Assembly: GCA_002825515.1 (NCBI GenBank)
Contig: PJET01000231.1
Location: 1 to 6,243 of the forward strand
Direction of reading: 5' to 3'
Source: Candidatus Thorarchaeota archaeon MP11T_1
GTDB lineage: Archaea; Asgardarchaeota; Thorarchaeia; Thorarchaeales; Thorarchaeaceae
Length of the DNA stretch: 6,243 bases
The notes under the pieces were generated by a model. It ran no database searches and had not been told where the DNA came from. It saw only the letters and a list, made by a program, of their open reading frames with translations. The number at the start of each line of letters is the position of its first letter. Within the stretch, counting starts at the first letter, position 1. Shown in pieces: positions 5,382 through 6,243 of this stretch. Position numbers and translations under genes: made by a program.

Positions 5382-6243
5382 ATGAGGAGTATCCCATTTA
5401 TTCAGACATCCGTTTTCGTTGATAAAAGATATGATTTTGGTGGCAATCAGCTCGCCACATTCTGGAATGCTGATGCAAATAAGACTTTAACAAATGACGA
5501 GCTGCAAGGTATCACTAGAGAAATGAACTACTCAGAAACCACATTCGTATATGAATCAAAAAGGAAAGAATGTCTAGCTAAAGTGCGGATATTTACGCCT
5601 CATAGTGAAATCCAATTCGCAGGTCATCCCACACTAGGAACTGCATATGCTCTCCGGCGAAAAAAGATTGTTGCTTCCAAAACTGAAAAAATTCGATTAG
5701 AACTAGGAATTGGGCCAATTGATGGGGAGTTTCTTGGAAAGGAAATTATAAGAATGAAGCAAAAATCGCCTGAGTTTCTAGAAGAATTGGAAAACCCTAA
5801 AACAATTATGAAGGCAATAGGCATACCAGAGAAATCAATTTCAGAGGATTATCCAGTACGGTTTGTTTCTACAGGCAATATCTTCTTGATAATACCCTTG
5901 AAATCTCTCGCATCAGTACAAAAAGCATCTCCAAATCCCTCTTTGATAATCAAAGCTCTTGAGGGCGAAATCTCACAAGATGTGTTGATTTTTACCACTG
6001 AAACTGTCAATTCTGACGCAAACGCACATGCCCGGATGTTTGCTCCAGCATCTGGGATAATTGAAGATCCTGCAACTGGTAGTGCTAGTGGTCCTCTAGG
6101 AGCCTACCTTGAGTATCATGATGTTCTCCCTTCACATAGTATTGGTGATATGATTGTGGTAGAGCAAGGCTATGAGATGAATCGACCTAGTAAGATCAAA
6201 GTTCAACTAGTAAGAAAGAAGCAAAAAACCGATGTGTTTGTTT
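5382..6243 (+). CDS. PhzF-family epimerase/isomerase, cut by window end
   Basis: A protein of the diaminopimelate-epimerase fold, PhzF family. PhzF itself isomerises a dihydroxyanthranilate in phenazine synthesis, but most members are of unknown substrate (YddE-like), and nothing nearby suggests phenazines. Signatures run in order: GGNQLATF (20-27), REMNYSETTFV (46-56) with the Glu that acts as the catalytic acid/base in PhzF (Glu52), RIFTPHSEIQFAGHPTLGTA (69-88) with His82, and after the second lobe ARMFAPASGIIEDPATGSAS (217-236) with Asp229, then QGYEMNRPSKIKV near the end. These residues are all intact, so the enzyme is probably active. The 287 residues visible nearly complete the usual length (260-300); only a few codons and the stop should lie beyond the window. 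The start at 5382 has GGTGAT upstream. It is transcribed away from mtrH and seems to be its own unit. Confidence 0.88.
   Translation, partial: MRSIPFIQTSVFVDKRYDFGGNQLATFWNADANKTLTNDELQGITREMNYSETTFVYESKRKECLAKVRIFTPHSEIQFAGHPTLGTAYALRRKKIVASKTEKIRLELGIGPIDGEFLGKEIIRMKQKSPEFLEELENPKTIMKAIGIPEKSISEDYPVRFVSTGNIFLIIPLKSLASVQKASPNPSLIIKALEGEISQDVLIFTTETVNSDANAHARMFAPASGIIEDPATGSASGPLGAYLEYHDVLPSHSIGDMIVVEQGYEMNRPSKIKVQLVRKKQKTDVFV

Noticed and set aside
5382..6243. A phenazine biosynthesis gene.
   Set aside because: The PhzF family is broad and no other phenazine genes are nearby, so only the family-level name is justified.
1..6243. A defence system, CRISPR array or mobile element.
   Set aside because: No regular repeat-spacer pattern, nuclease, transposase, integrase or terminal inverted repeats are visible; the genes are metabolic, membrane or surface proteins.

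Overview
The window looks like archaeal chromosome. The best guess is an Asgard archaeon of the Thorarchaeota/Lokiarchaeota type. The evidence is a stand-alone MtrH methyltransferase, a NosD-like beta-helix surface protein with a 23-residue coil, a polyprenol-kinase-like membrane protein, archaeal-style Shine-Dalgarno sites (AGGAG, GGAGGT, GGTGAT), GTG starts and moderate-to-low GC. The lineage is inferred from gene content recalled from memory, not from a search.

Left part, plus strand (2-2078): the 3' end of a ketoacyl-synthase-III (FabH-like) gene, then a MaoC/PhaJ-like enoyl-CoA hydratase five bases after it, then a protein made of two fused SRPBCC (AHSA1-like) domains. The first two are clearly co-transcribed and suggest condensation and hydration of acyl thioesters. 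The SRPBCC protein may bind a hydrophobic ligand, but its role is unknown.

Middle part (2079-3093): a short secreted or membrane-anchored beta-helix protein with a GTG start and a strong SD (2157-2816). After it comes about 280 bp without an intact gene. This gap holds a strong hairpin (2823-2846) and, at 3001-3084, a clear decayed copy of the 3' end of the SRPBCC gene. A second SRPBCC gene therefore once lay here and has been lost. The beta-helix gene now sits between the living gene and the remnant of its paralogue.

Right part, minus strand (3094-5135): in transcription order, an MtrH-family methyltransferase, an 84-residue two-helix membrane protein, and a dolichol/phytol-kinase-like integral membrane protein. 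The last is convergent with the SRPBCC remnant. A 225-bp divergent intergenic region with several short palindromes separates mtrH from a plus-strand PhzF-family epimerase/isomerase gene (5382 onward), which the window edge cuts just before its end.

I see no tRNA, rRNA, CRISPR array, transposase or phage gene. The most notable points are the gene-remnant scar in the middle, the apparent His-to-Arg change in the ketoacyl synthase, and an orphan MtrH outside any Mtr-complex operon.
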